The translations under genes were made by a program, and so were the position numbers. This document shows positions 33,431-44,728 of a DNA stretch of 64,000 nt, one piece after another (position 1 is the stretch's first letter; every line of letters begins with the position of its first letter). Source of the stretch: Lelliottia wanjuensis (GTDB taxonomy: Bacteria; Pseudomonadota; Gammaproteobacteria; Enterobacterales; Enterobacteriaceae); NCBI RefSeq assembly GCF_030238365.1, contig NZ_JASSOT010000001.1, forward strand, positions 124,001 to 188,000, written 5' to 3'. Below the pieces are notes generated by a model. The model saw only the letters and a program-made list of their open reading frames with translations, was not told the DNA's origin and searched no databases.

Positions 33431-33880
33431 TCAGAACTGGCGTCTCGCCACCAGCCAGGCGCCTATCACCAGCAGGACTGCCCCGCAGACCGGGCCGATC
33501 AGCGCCCGCAGCGGGATCCCCTGGCTTTTCAGCACGTCCATCACCAGCCCGCCAATCAGCTGACTGGCGACCAGCACCGCAATCGTGGTCGCCGCGCCGA
33601 CATACTGATACCCGCTGATGCTGGCAAAGACAAAAAACGACCCTAACAGCCCCGGAATCAATGTCCACCAGCGGATCGTCGACGCCAGTTCGCTAAAGCC
33701 TGCCACGCCGTTTTTAATCAGCAAAATGCTGACAAACAGCACAATACCCACCAGGGAATTGAGCAGCATGGCGATCAAAATCGTCGATGACGACTGGGTG
33801 ATGCGCACCATCAGCGTGTTCTGCACCACCAGGCCGATTCCGGCCGCCACCAGAAAAACCAGCGTCAGGGACTGATTCAT
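33431..33880 (-). CDS. ydcZ: YdcZ, DMT/EamA-related membrane protein (DUF606)
   Basis: The 149-residue inner-membrane protein has four or five spans, matching E. coli YdcZ. Motifs include GLVVQNTLMVRITQSSSTI, LLNSLVGIVL and ISGYQYVGAATTIAVLVASQLIGG. DUF606 proteins are half-size relatives of drug/metabolite transporters. The start overlaps the mnaT stop (ATGA at 33877-33880), so the pair is one translationally coupled unit, hinting at export of an amino-acid-like substrate related to MnaT's. Confidence 0.93.
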   Translation of the reverse strand: MNQSLTLVFLVAAGIGLVVQNTLMVRITQSSSTILIAMLLNSLVGIVLFVSILLIKNGVAGFSELASTIRWWTLIPGLLGSFFVFASISGYQYVGAATTIAVLVASQLIGGLVMDVLKSQGIPLRALIGPVCGAVLLVIGAWLVARRQF

Positions 33881-34395
33881 CCGATCGCGTCCGGTTCAAC
33901 GCGCTCGTCGAGCCGGAGCTGCATAAAGGTCAGATCCAGCCAGCGGCCAAATTTAGTGCCAACCTGCGGCATCTGCCCGGTAGTGACAAACCCGAGCGTT
34001 TCATGCAGATGAATCGAGGCCTGATTCTGCGCTTCAATGCCCGCCACCATCACGTGTTTGCCGATGGTGCGCGCTTCAACGATCAGCTGTTTCATCAGCT
34101 CGCGGCCGATGCCTTTTCCCTGATGATCCGGATGAACGTAGACCGAATGCTCGACCGTATGGCGGAACCCGTCGAAGGCGCGCCAGTCGCCGAACGAGGC
34201 ATACCCCGTCACCACGCCATTTTCTTCGCTCACCAGCACCGGGTAGCCCATCAGCGTGCGCGCTTCGAACCAGGCAATACGGTTATCCGTGTCGACGGTG
34301 GTATCGTTCCAGATCGCCGCGGTATGCAGCACCGCGTGGTTGTATATCTCGCCGATAGCGGCGCAATCTTCTTTGCTGGCGTGACGAATAATCAT
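33877..34395 (-). CDS. mnaT: Methionine N-acetyltransferase MnaT (YncA)
   Basis: The 172-residue GNAT enzyme acetylates free methionine and, in E. coli, also toxic analogs such as methionine sulfoximine. The acetyl-CoA loop is seen as VHPDHQGKGIGRELM; other family motifs are EIYNHAV, AIWNDTTV and PQVGTKFGRWLDL. A divergent XRE-cupin regulator gene lies upstream, with an identical CACTATAGTA element in front of each gene. Confidence 0.95.
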   Translation of the reverse strand: MIIRHASKEDCAAIGEIYNHAVLHTAAIWNDTTVDTDNRIAWFEARTLMGYPVLVSEENGVVTGYASFGDWRAFDGFRHTVEHSVYVHPDHQGKGIGRELMKQLIVEARTIGKHVMVAGIEAQNQASIHLHETLGFVTTGQMPQVGTKFGRWLDLTFMQLRLDERVEPDAIG

Positions 34396-34417
34396 CGGAA
34401 CCTCGGAATGTGTTGTT

Positions 34418-34427
34418 CACTATAGTA
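34418..34427 (-). promoter_or_regulatory. CACTATAGTA element before mnaT
   Basis: A 10-base motif with palindromic core ACTATAGT is positioned 23 bases before the mnaT start. It contains TATAGT on both strands and so may be the -10 and the operator at once. An identical copy is at 34526-34535. Confidence 0.45.
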
Positions 34428-34525
34428 GACATTATTCACACAATATTACACAAGCGCGTTGGCATACCGCTACGGCATAAGACATATTTTTTTGTTATGA
34501 CAACGCCATTGAAATCGGGTCCATA

Positions 34526-34535
34526 CACTATAGTA
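34526..34535 (+). promoter_or_regulatory. CACTATAGTA element before the XRE regulator gene
   Basis: This is the second exact copy of the motif, eight bases before the first ATG of the regulator gene. Its position suggests a -10 with overlapping autoregulatory operator. The transcript would then be nearly leaderless from ATG 34543, or the true start is 34552 or 34564. Confidence 0.45.
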
Positions 34536-34542
34536 TGACGAT

Positions 34543-35118
34543 ATGAACACTATGCCAGACGATATGAATCAACGGATTAGCGCGCGCATTCGGGTCGAAC
34601 GCGAGTCGCGCGGCTGGTCTCTTAGCGAGCTTGCTGAACGGGCAGGCGTCTCACGCGCGATGATCCACAAAATTGAACGCAGCGAAAGCAGCCCAACAGC
34701 AACGCTTCTGGCGCGGCTTTCTGGCGCGTTCGGCATCAGCATGTCGACCCTGATTGCCCGCGCCGAGATGCAGGAGGGCAAACTCCTGCGCTTCGCCAAC
34801 CAGCCGGTGTGGCGCGACCCGCAAACGCATTATCTGCGACGCCACGTGTCACCGCGCACGGACTTACCGATCGATTTGGTGCAGGTCGAGCTTCCCGGCG
34901 GCAGCGACGTGCCGATGCCTGCGTCGTCGTATGCGCTGGCGCGGCAGCTGATCTGGCTTCAGTCCGGCGAACTGGTGTTTCAGGAAGGCGATACGCGCCA
35001 TGAGATGCAGGCCGGAGATTGCCTGGAACTGGGGCCGCCGAACGACTGTCGCTTCATCAATGAGACGCAGGAACCCTGCGTTTATCTGGTGGTGCGCCTG
35101 AATCAGTCTGGCTCGTAA
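34543..35118 (+). CDS. XRE-family regulator with C-terminal cupin
   Basis: The protein (up to 191 residues) has an N-terminal helix-turn-helix (RGWSLSELAERAGVSRAMIHKIERSESS, split here only by description) and a C-terminal cupin (about residues 105-185, QLIWLQSGELVFQEGD, LELGPPNDCRFINE). This architecture is common in regulators that sense amino acids or amines. It is divergent from mnaT-ydcZ and probably controls them. The start is uncertain: ATG at 34543, 34552 or 34564, none with a clear ribosome site. Confidence 0.88.
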   Translation: MNTMPDDMNQRISARIRVERESRGWSLSELAERAGVSRAMIHKIERSESSPTATLLARLSGAFGISMSTLIARAEMQEGKLLRFANQPVWRDPQTHYLRRHVSPRTDLPIDLVQVELPGGSDVPMPASSYALARQLIWLQSGELVFQEGDTRHEMQAGDCLELGPPNDCRFINETQEPCVYLVVRLNQSGS

Positions 35119-35184
35119 TGGTAAGGCAGTTGTCGAAAACAGGCGCTAGTCTCTAAGGACATTTGCGCAACTGAGGAGCGATCC

Positions 35185-36222
35185 ATGAGTCAATCTGCAA
35201 ACACAAACCGCCGTCTGGTGCTGGCCTCTCGTCCGCACGGTGCGCCGGTGGCGGACAATTTTCGCTTAGAAGAGCAGCCGATCCCGGCACCTGCGGACGG
35301 GCAACTGCTGCTGCGTACCGTCTGGCTGTCGCTTGATCCTTACATGCGGGGCCGCATGAGCGATGCGCCGTCCTATTCACCGCCGGTCGAGATTGGTGCG
35401 GTGATGGTCGGCGGCACGGTGAGTCGCGTCGAGCAGTCGAACCATCCGAAATTTAAAGCGGGCGAGTGGGTGTTGGGTTACAGCGGCTGGCAGGAGTACG
35501 AGCTCTCTGACGGCACGGGCCTCGTCAAGCTGGGCGAAGAGGTCGAACATCCGTCCTGGGCGCTGGGTGTGCTGGGGATGCCGGGCTTTACCGCCTACAT
35601 GGGGCTGCTGGATATCGGCCAGCCGAAAGCGGGCGAGACGCTGGTCGTTGCGGCGGCTACCGGTCCGGTTGGGGCGACCGTCGGGCAGATCGGTAAGATC
35701 AAAGGCTGCTATGTGGTTGGCGTCGCGGGCGGTGCAGAGAAATGCCGTCATGCAGTCGAAGTACTGGGGTTTGACCAGTGTCTGGACCATCATGCGGATG
35801 ATTTTGCCGAACAGCTGACGAAAGCCTGCCCGAAAGGCATCGACGTCTATTACGAAAACGTCGGCGGCAAGGTCTTTGATGCTGTACTCCCGCTGCTGAA
35901 TACCTCGGCGCGCGTGCCGGTGTGCGGCCTGGTGAGCGGCTATAACGCCACCTCACTGCCGGACGGGCCGGACCGCCTGCCGCTCCTGATGGGGACGTTG
36001 CTCAAAAAACGCATCCGCATGCAGGGCTTTATCATCGGTCAGGACTACGGGCATCGCATTCAGGAGTTCCAGGAAGAGATGGGGCGCTGGATCAAAGAGG
36101 GCAAAATTCAGTATCGCGAACAGGTGACCGACGGGCTAGAAAATGCGCCGGAAACCTTCATTGGCATGCTGGAAGGCAAAAACTTCGGCAAAGTCGTGAT
36201 ACGCGTCGCGAAGGATAACTAA
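35185..36222 (+). CDS. curA: NADPH-dependent curcumin/alkenal reductase CurA (YncB)
   Basis: The 345-residue zinc-independent MDR-family reductase equals E. coli CurA in length. It shows the family opening SRPHGAPV..NF, PYMRGRMSD and the NADPH-binding stretch GAT.GQIGKIKGCYVVGVAGG. It reduces double bonds of curcumin and other enones. GAGGAGCGATCC precedes the ATG. A strong hairpin follows, and the mcbR gene comes next as in E. coli. Confidence 0.95.
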   Translation: MSQSANTNRRLVLASRPHGAPVADNFRLEEQPIPAPADGQLLLRTVWLSLDPYMRGRMSDAPSYSPPVEIGAVMVGGTVSRVEQSNHPKFKAGEWVLGYSGWQEYELSDGTGLVKLGEEVEHPSWALGVLGMPGFTAYMGLLDIGQPKAGETLVVAAATGPVGATVGQIGKIKGCYVVGVAGGAEKCRHAVEVLGFDQCLDHHADDFAEQLTKACPKGIDVYYENVGGKVFDAVLPLLNTSARVPVCGLVSGYNATSLPDGPDRLPLLMGTLLKKRIRMQGFIIGQDYGHRIQEFQEEMGRWIKEGKIQYREQVTDGLENAPETFIGMLEGKNFGKVVIRVAKDN

Positions 36223-36229
36223 TTGTACA

Positions 36230-36257
36230 TATTATGGCGGGAATCCCCGCCATAATA
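36230..36257 (+). terminator. Hairpin terminator after curA
   Basis: A 12-bp stem TATTATGGCGGG/CCCGCCATAATA with loop AATC begins eight bases after the curA stop. The following sequence TATTCTTAAAG is only moderately T-rich. Confidence 0.6.
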
Positions 36258-36479
36258 TATTCTTAAAGTTTGACTATAATATCTTTAATAATACCAGCAT
36301 AGCGATCGGCCATACCGGATTCGGTGAGCCGAGGGCAAAAAAATTGCATAATTTTTGGTTTTGAAACTTTTTGCGTCATTCCAATACCAGCGTGAAGATA
36401 CAGGATATATCTGACAAGTCCCGTTTAGGTCAAAACGGGGCGGTGAATAGCGCTTATTTTTAAGCTGAAGGAAATGAAC

Positions 36480-37148
36480 ATGCTTGAATTGGAACATTTA
36501 GAAAAAGCACAACGCTTGAGCCTCACGATGCAAGTTGAGGTGAGCCTGAAAGGGGCGTTGATTGCCGGAGCGCTCAAGCCAGGCGCGAGGCTAATTACCA
36601 AAGAGATTGCGGATAAATTAGGCACCAGCATCACCCCCGTTCGCGAAGCGCTGTTACGACTGGTCTCCGCCGGAGCCCTGCACGCCACCCCGGCGCAGGC
36701 CTTTCTGGTGCCGGAGATCACGCTCGATCGTTATAACGAAATTAACGCTATTCGAAAGCAACTGGAAACTATGGCCGTCGCTGCGGCCTGCGAAAATATG
36801 ACCGACAGCAAGATGCTGGAATTACGGGATCTGGCTGAAAAATTCCATTCGGCGATGCGTAATGGCGAGGCGCAGCGCGCCTTACATGCCAACCGTGCGT
36901 TTCGTTTCAGACTGTATGAATACGCCCAGATGCCAACCTTAACGGCGATGATTGAGCAACTTTGGGTGCGTATTGGCCCTTGCTTTAATTATCTCTACGA
37001 AGACGTTCACGACATCACAAAATATTCCTATCGCTATGACGATCTGCTGAATGCCCTCGAGCGTCGTGACGCGGTGGCCTGTGATAAAGCGATAGATAAA
37101 CTGATTGACGGATCGACGGCGCTTTTATTGCAGCAATATTTTAATTAA
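36480..37148 (+). CDS. mcbR: GntR-family regulator McbR (YncC)
   Basis: The protein has 222 residues from ATG 36480. It consists of a GntR/FadR winged helix (LKPGARLITKEIADKLGTSITPVREALLRL, quoted in parts as PGARLITKEIA and SITPVREALLRLVS) and an all-helical FCD effector domain. In E. coli McbR represses mcbA and affects colanic acid and biofilm. ATG 36480 is preferred because AAGGA is seven bases upstream; the ATG at 36474 is only one base from it. Divergence from E. coli McbR is clear in the C-terminal half. Confidence 0.88.
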   Translation: MLELEHLEKAQRLSLTMQVEVSLKGALIAGALKPGARLITKEIADKLGTSITPVREALLRLVSAGALHATPAQAFLVPEITLDRYNEINAIRKQLETMAVAAACENMTDSKMLELRDLAEKFHSAMRNGEAQRALHANRAFRFRLYEYAQMPTLTAMIEQLWVRIGPCFNYLYEDVHDITKYSYRYDDLLNALERRDAVACDKAIDKLIDGSTALLLQQYFN

Positions 37149-37204
37149 GGAACGATTAAATACGGTTTTAATTTATTGTTATCACTATCCCAGTGGTGAA
37201 CTAT

Positions 37205-37231
37205 TTCCCGGAAGAATTGATCTTCCGGGAA
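37205..37231. terminator. Strong hairpin between convergent mcbR and yncD
   Basis: An 11-bp perfect stem TTCCCGGAAGA/TCTTCCGGGAA has loop ATTGA. There is no T-run, so it may act as an mRNA end-protecting structure or a factor-assisted terminator. Confidence 0.5.
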
Positions 37232-37259
37232 GGTATTATATTTAACCACTCAACGTGCG

Positions 37260-39374
37260 TTACTCAAAACGATAGGAAACCGACATCCCCACGCCGTAAT
37301 TGCGTCCCGGAGCCGGTTCGTAGTAGCGGCCATTGGATTCGTTTACGATGACCGATCCGACATACTCTTTGTCGAACAGATTATCGACGCGACCGAAGAG
37401 GTCCATTCCCCAGTTGCCGTAGTTGAATTTGTAGCCCGTATTCAGGCCGACCACGGTGTAGGAAGGGGCCTTGGCGGTGTTTTCATCGTCCGCCATGATG
37501 TCGCTCATGTAGCGCACATCGGAACCTGCGTACCAGCCTTCTTCCGGCTGCCAGCCGAACGACGCATAACCCATATTGCGGGCGATGCCCGGCATACGGT
37601 TACCGTTACAGTCGGCGTCGGAGCAGACGTTGGTGCGGTAGGTTGCATCCAGATACGTCCACGCCATTTTCAGCTTCCAGTTCTCGGCAAACTGCTGATC
37701 GAGAGAAAGCTCGACGCCCTGACGACGGGTCTTCCCGGCGTTTTTATAGCTGGTGCGACCGCCGGAGCTGGCGTCCACCACGATCTCATCATCCGTATCG
37801 GTGCGGAACAGCGCCGCCGTCAACAGACCATTGCCGACGCGGGTTTTGCTGCCCACTTCGTAGGTATTGTTGGTGGACGGTTTCAGGCCGAAGTTCAGCC
37901 CGCTCTGGTTGCCGGAACGGTAGGAGAGTTCGTTGATGGTCGGCGTTTCGAACCCGCGACCGGCGGCTGCGTAGACATTCCACGCGTCGGTGATGGCGTA
38001 TTTTAACGAGCTGGCAGGTAGCCATTTGTGATAGCTCGCGTCGCCGCTGTCATCCCCGTTGGTGCCCTGCACGTAGTGATCGTTGGAATCAAACCACACG
38101 GAGCTGTAGCGCACGCCCGCATCCAGGGAGAGTTTTTGCGTCAGCTGCCAGCTGGTTTGCAGATAAGGGTCGACGTTCCACATCAGGTTGCGTTCGTCGC
38201 GACGTTTATCGCCTTTGACGCCGTATTCGGGCACGCCGTTGTTCATGACGAAGTTTTCGTACCCGCGACGATCTTCGCTCATGTTTTCGTAGTTCAGACC
38301 GGTGGTGAAAGTGACCGGAACCAGCAGTTCGCCGCGATGGGTCCAGCGGGTGTCCACGCCCTGATAGTGGCGCTGCATGTCGATCACGCCGCCGGAGTGG
38401 GTCTCTTTCAGCTGCGGCTGGTACGGAATCGACTGGTACTGCGTCATTTCGCGCTCACCGGCGTACATCATCACGCTGAGATCGTCCTGCTCCGTCAGCT
38501 GACGCTCATAGCGCAGGCCTGCCTGGGTCTGTTTGATGGTTTTGCGGGTGTTGTACTGGTCGGCGCGCGGCGACTGACGCGGGTTGTCGCGCCACTCCTG
38601 ATAATCGAGTCCGCCCGGATCGTTGGCTTTCATATCGACGCTGTTAAAAATTAGCGTCAGTTTGCTGGCGTCATCAATGCGCACGCCCAGTTTGGCGTTC
38701 GCCAGATTTTTGCGCGCGCCGCTGTGATCGCGATAGCCCTGAGTGGTGAAACGGGTGGTAGACACGGTGTAATCCACGTCGCCCGCGTGCGTGCCGTCGC
38801 CCATCGCGCCGGTGGCTTTCAGGCCGTAGCGCCAGGTGCCGTTGCTGCCGTAATAGCTGCTCGCCTCAATGGTCGGCGGCTGTTGCCCGGTCTGACTGGC
38901 GATATTGATCACGCCGCCGGAGGCGTTGCCATACAGGGCAGAGAACGGGCCGCGCAGCACTTCGACGCTGTCGATGCTGGAGAGATCGATGTTTGATGTC
39001 TGCCCCTGACCGTCCGGCATCGTCGCCGGAATGCCGTCGACATACATACGAATGCCGCGCACGCCGAAGGTCGAGCGCGCGCCGAAGCCGCGCATCGAGA
39101 GCTGCAGGTCCTGAGCGTAGTTCTGTCGGTTCTGGATCTGTAAACCCGGCACGCTGCCGAGGGATTCTGAAAGGTTGATGCGCGGCGCGGCCTGACGCAT
39201 ATCGTCCCCGTTGACCACGCTGACGGCGGCGGGGGTATCAAGCTCGGAAACGGTCTGCGGCGTGGCGCTGACGATCATCGTTTGTTCTTGTGCAGCCAGC
39301 GCGGCGGCAGGGGTTAAGACGATCGGTATCCACAGCAGGGAGAGCGAAGCCTGACGGGCAGAGATGATTTTCAT
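37260..39374 (-). CDS. yncD: TonB-dependent receptor YncD (PqqU)
   Basis: The 704-residue outer-membrane receptor has a signal peptide (SLLWIPIVLTPAAALAA), TonB-box region EQTMIVSA, plug domain (VNGDDMRQAAPRINLSESL, LRGPFSALYGNASGGVINI) and a 22-strand barrel ending YRFE, with the terminal aromatic needed for BAM assembly. E. coli YncD is reported to import the cofactor PQQ and serves as a phage receptor. ATG 39374 gives the expected signal; the 31 residues upstream to 39467 are not part of it. It is divergent from yncE. Confidence 0.95.
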   Translation of the reverse strand: MKIISARQASLSLLWIPIVLTPAAALAAQEQTMIVSATPQTVSELDTPAAVSVVNGDDMRQAAPRINLSESLGSVPGLQIQNRQNYAQDLQLSMRGFGARSTFGVRGIRMYVDGIPATMPDGQGQTSNIDLSSIDSVEVLRGPFSALYGNASGGVINIASQTGQQPPTIEASSYYGSNGTWRYGLKATGAMGDGTHAGDVDYTVSTTRFTTQGYRDHSGARKNLANAKLGVRIDDASKLTLIFNSVDMKANDPGGLDYQEWRDNPRQSPRADQYNTRKTIKQTQAGLRYERQLTEQDDLSVMMYAGEREMTQYQSIPYQPQLKETHSGGVIDMQRHYQGVDTRWTHRGELLVPVTFTTGLNYENMSEDRRGYENFVMNNGVPEYGVKGDKRRDERNLMWNVDPYLQTSWQLTQKLSLDAGVRYSSVWFDSNDHYVQGTNGDDSGDASYHKWLPASSLKYAITDAWNVYAAAGRGFETPTINELSYRSGNQSGLNFGLKPSTNNTYEVGSKTRVGNGLLTAALFRTDTDDEIVVDASSGGRTSYKNAGKTRRQGVELSLDQQFAENWKLKMAWTYLDATYRTNVCSDADCNGNRMPGIARNMGYASFGWQPEEGWYAGSDVRYMSDIMADDENTAKAPSYTVVGLNTGYKFNYGNWGMDLFGRVDNLFDKEYVGSVIVNESNGRYYEPAPGRNYGVGMSVSYRFE

Positions 39375-39442
39375 GAATAAAAGCCGGTTATGGGAAAAAA
39401 CGAACCAAATGGAACACGTGCGCGTATGGTAAATCTTTTGTA

Positions 39443-39459
39443 AAAGTTTTGAAAACTTT
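39443..39459. promoter_or_regulatory. Perfect 17-bp palindrome in the yncD-yncE gap
   Basis: AAAGTTTT-G-AAAACTTT lies about 70 bases upstream of yncD, in the divergent regulatory region. It is a candidate operator; the regulator is unknown. Confidence 0.45.
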
Positions 39460-39540
39460 AACAGCACGTTGCGTTAACAGAAGTGTAGATAAAAACGAAA
39501 CGAAGCGCGAAAGAGGAAACAAAGGCTCCACATTCAGGTG

Positions 39541-39559
39541 AATAATGATTACTATTCTC
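39541..39559 (+). promoter_or_regulatory. Probable Fur box before yncE
   Basis: AATAATGATTACTATTCTC agrees with the 19-bp Fur consensus at 14 of 19 positions. E. coli yncE is iron- and Fur-repressed, which supports the reading. Confidence 0.65.
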
Positions 39560-39641
39560 AACAATAAAACAGGGCGGAGCGATGACTTCGTCTCAGGGAA
39601 GCAATGTCGGCATTACACATTTTTTATCAAAGGGAGTCGTC

Positions 39642-40703
39642 ATGTCATTACGTCATCTGTGCTCGCCGCGTCTGCGTGGTTCTTTACTGCTGGGTTCACT
39701 GCTGGTAGCGGGTTCGTTTAATGTTCATGCTGCAGAAGAGATGCTGCGAAAAGCGGTCGGTAAAGGCGCTTACGAAATGGCTGTCAGCCAGCAGGAAAAT
39801 GCCCTGTGGGTGGCCACCACGCAAAGCCGTAAAACGGATAAAGGTGGCGTGGTTTACCGTCTTGATCCCGTCACGCTGGAAGTGACGCAGGCCATTCATA
39901 ACGATTTAAAACCGTTCGGCGCGACCATCAACAGCGCCACTCAGACTCTGTGGTTTGGTAACACCACCAACAGCGCCGTGACCGCCATCGACGCCAAAAC
40001 CGGCGACGTGAAAGGGCGCCTGGTGCTGGACGATCGCAAACGCAGCGACACCGTGAAGCCGCTGCAGCCGCGCGAACTGGTGGCGGATGACACCACCAAC
40101 ACGGTGTATATCACCGGGATAGGCAAAGAGAGCGTGATCTGGGTGGTCGACGGCGAAACGCTGAAACTGAAAGAGACTATCGCTAACACCGGCGCGTTCA
40201 GCACCGGTCTGGCGCTGGATGCCGCGGCAAAACGTCTGTACAGCACCAATGCCGACGGCGAGCTGATCACCATCGATACGGCCACGAACAAAGTGCTGAG
40301 CCGCAAAAAAGTGCAGGACGACGGGAAAGAGCATTTCTACCTGAACCTGAGCCTGGACACCAAAGGGCAGCGCGCGTTCCTGACCGATTCAAAACAGCCG
40401 GAAGTGCTGGTGGTGAATCTGAAAGACGGGAGCGTGATCGAGAAAATCGCGGCACCTGAATCCCTGGCGGTGCTGTTTAACCCGGCGCGCAACGAAGCGT
40501 ATGTGACGCACCGCGAAGCGGGTAAAGTCAGCGTGATCGACGCGAAGACTTATAAAGTGACCAAAACCATCGATACGCCAACCTTCCCGAACAGCCTGGC
40601 GCTGTCCGCCGACGGTAAAACCCTGTACGTGACGGTGAAGCAGAAATCCACCCGTCAGCAGGAAGCAACCCAGCCCGACGACGTGATCCGTATCGCGTTG
40701 TAA
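39642..40703 (+). CDS. yncE: YncE, periplasmic beta-propeller protein
   Basis: The 353 residues match the E. coli length. After a Sec signal (SLLLGSLLVAGSFNVHA) comes a seven-bladed beta-propeller with repeated TNTVYITGIG, DAKTGDVKGRLVLDDRKR and LALSADGKTLYVTV units. E. coli YncE is periplasmic, iron-regulated and can bind DNA. AGGGAG precedes ATG 39642; an upstream in-frame ATG at 39582 is not used. It ends at a REP copy and a strong bidirectional terminator. Confidence 0.95.
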   Translation: MSLRHLCSPRLRGSLLLGSLLVAGSFNVHAAEEMLRKAVGKGAYEMAVSQQENALWVATTQSRKTDKGGVVYRLDPVTLEVTQAIHNDLKPFGATINSATQTLWFGNTTNSAVTAIDAKTGDVKGRLVLDDRKRSDTVKPLQPRELVADDTTNTVYITGIGKESVIWVVDGETLKLKETIANTGAFSTGLALDAAAKRLYSTNADGELITIDTATNKVLSRKKVQDDGKEHFYLNLSLDTKGQRAFLTDSKQPEVLVVNLKDGSVIEKIAAPESLAVLFNPARNEAYVTHREAGKVSVIDAKTYKVTKTIDTPTFPNSLALSADGKTLYVTVKQKSTRQQEATQPDDVIRIAL

Positions 40704-40721
40704 AATGCGTTGTATTTTTTT

Positions 40722-40752
40722 GTAGGCCCGTGCAAGCGTAGCGCCGCCGGGC
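40722..40752. repeat. Degenerate REP unit after yncE
   Basis: It begins gtaggcccgtgcaagcgta and ends gccgccgggc, a variant of the window's REP core. Confidence 0.7.
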
Positions 40753-40760
40753 AAAAAAAA

Positions 40761-40784
40761 GGAAGGCATATGCCTTCCTTTTTT
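40761..40784. terminator. Bidirectional terminator between yncE and ansP
   Basis: Stem GGAAGGC/GCCTTCC with loop ATAT is flanked by an A-run on the left and a T-run on the right, so it works for both convergent genes. Confidence 0.9.
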
Positions 40785-40790
40785 ATTGTT

Positions 40791-40822
40791 GTCGGGTGGC
40801 GGCTTCGCCTTACCCGACCTAC
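40791..40822. repeat. REP unit overlapping the ansP stop codon
   Basis: The unit gtcgggtggcggcttcgcc...cgacctac contains the complement of the ansP stop codon (40819-40821), so the repeat supplies the end of the reading frame. Confidence 0.8.
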
Positions 40823-42312
40823 AAGACCTGAGCGGGCTTGTGAGTTTCTTGCGGTTGTTCTTCCGCCAGCACCGGCGCGGTGCTGTGGATCTCGTTCACG
40901 CGTTTACGCACACCAAACCAGCCAATAATGAGCAGGATAGCCAGCAGTGGAATCGTGGCGATGGTGTAGGTCCCGTTCGGATAGTCAAACGCCATCAGCA
41001 CCAGCACGCTGAACAGGAACAGCAGAGTCAGCCACGAGGTCACCGGTGCGCCCGGCATTTTAAAGGTCACATCCGCCGCTTTGCCTTCTTTGATCGCTTT
41101 ACGCAGGCGCATCTGGCACACCACGATAAACGCCCATGAGGCGATAATGCCGATGGCCGCTACGTTCAGGACGATCTCAAATACCTGAGACGGCACCAGA
41201 TAGTTCAGGAACACGCCAAAGACGTACACCACCAGCGTCGCGAGAATCCCCGCGTACGGCACCTGCTGTTTGCTCATTTTTGACATGAACTTCGGTGCGG
41301 AACCGCCCATCGACATGGAGCGCAGGATACGGCCCGTCGAGTACAGACCCGAGTTCAGGCTGGAGAGCGCCGCGGTCAGTACCACGATGTTCATGATGCT
41401 GCCCACGTAAGGCACGCCCAGCTTCGAGAAGAAGGTCACGAACGGGCTCTGACCCGCCTGATAGGCGTTCCACGGCAGGAGCAGAACCAGCAGCACCACG
41501 GAACCGACGTAGAACAGACCGATACGCCAGATCACGCTATTGATTGCTTTTGGCACCATGGTCTGCGGATCTTTACATTCGCCCGCCGCCGTACCGACCA
41601 GCTCGATCGAGGCGAAGGCAAATACCACGCCCTGAACCAGCACCAGGGCAGGCAGCAGGCCGTGCGGGAAGAAACCGCCGTTATCGGTAATCAAATGGAA
41701 GCCGGTGGCGCCGCCGTCGAGCGGTTTACCGCTGCCGAGGAACACGGTACCCACCACCAGGAAGATTACAATCGCCAGCACTTTGACCAGCGCAAACCAG
41801 AACTCCATCTCGGCGAACCACTTCACGCCGATCATGTTCATGGTGCCGACTATCGCCAGCGCGCCAAGGGCAAACACCCACTGCGGGACATCGCCGAACG
41901 CGCCCCAGTAGTGCATATACAGCGCAACGGCGGTGATATCGACTATCCCGGTCATCGCCCAGTTAACGAAGTACATCCAGCCCGCCACGTAGGCGGCTTT
42001 TTCGCCGAGAAACTCACGGGCATAAGAGACAAAGCTGCCGCTGGAAGGGCGGTGCAAGACCAGCTCGCCGAGGGCACGCAGAATAAAGAAGGAGAAAATC
42101 CCGCACACCAGATAGACCAGTGCCAGAGCCGGGCCAGCCATTTGCAGACGTGCGCCTGCACCTAAAAACAGCCCTGTACCGATGGCGCCACCGATGGCGA
42201 TCATCTGTACCTGACGGTTACCCATCGCCTTGTGATAGCCCTCTTCGTGAGAGTTCAACCAGCGACGTTTCGCAGCGTGATGATCGGCTGCGTTTTTATT
42301 GCTTGTTTTCAT
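40819..42312 (-). CDS. ansP: L-asparagine permease AnsP
   Basis: The 497-residue amino-acid:proton symporter of the APC superfamily has 12 predicted spans and is close to E. coli AnsP (499). The family signature [16 protein letters not shown] begins span 1, and [20 protein letters not shown] follows span 2. The C-terminal tail ends [11 protein letters not shown] and its stop lies inside a REP unit. It stands alone. Confidence 0.95.
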   Translation of the reverse strand: MKTSNKNAADHHAAKRRWLNSHEEGYHKAMGNRQVQMIAIGGAIGTGLFLGAGARLQMAGPALALVYLVCGIFSFFILRALGELVLHRPSSGSFVSYAREFLGEKAAYVAGWMYFVNWAMTGIVDITAVALYMHYWGAFGDVPQWVFALGALAIVGTMNMIGVKWFAEMEFWFALVKVLAIVIFLVVGTVFLGSGKPLDGGATGFHLITDNGGFFPHGLLPALVLVQGVVFAFASIELVGTAAGECKDPQTMVPKAINSVIWRIGLFYVGSVVLLVLLLPWNAYQAGQSPFVTFFSKLGVPYVGSIMNIVVLTAALSSLNSGLYSTGRILRSMSMGGSAPKFMSKMSKQQVPYAGILATLVVYVFGVFLNYLVPSQVFEIVLNVAAIGIIASWAFIVVCQMRLRKAIKEGKAADVTFKMPGAPVTSWLTLLFLFSVLVLMAFDYPNGTYTIATIPLLAILLIIGWFGVRKRVNEIHSTAPVLAEEQPQETHKPAQVL

Positions 42313-43725
<1,413 letters not shown>

Positions 43726-43726
43726 T

Positions 43727-44662
<936 letters not shown>

Positions 44663-44728
44663 TTATGCAGTCTAATGCTGCCTCCGGGATTGCGCTACTG
44701 TTAACGCATCAGCAAAACAGGAGGCAGC

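Noticed and set aside
37205..37231. Operator for McbR
   Set aside because: The perfect palindrome lies after the mcbR stop, between convergent ends, not near a promoter. A transcript-end hairpin is more likely.
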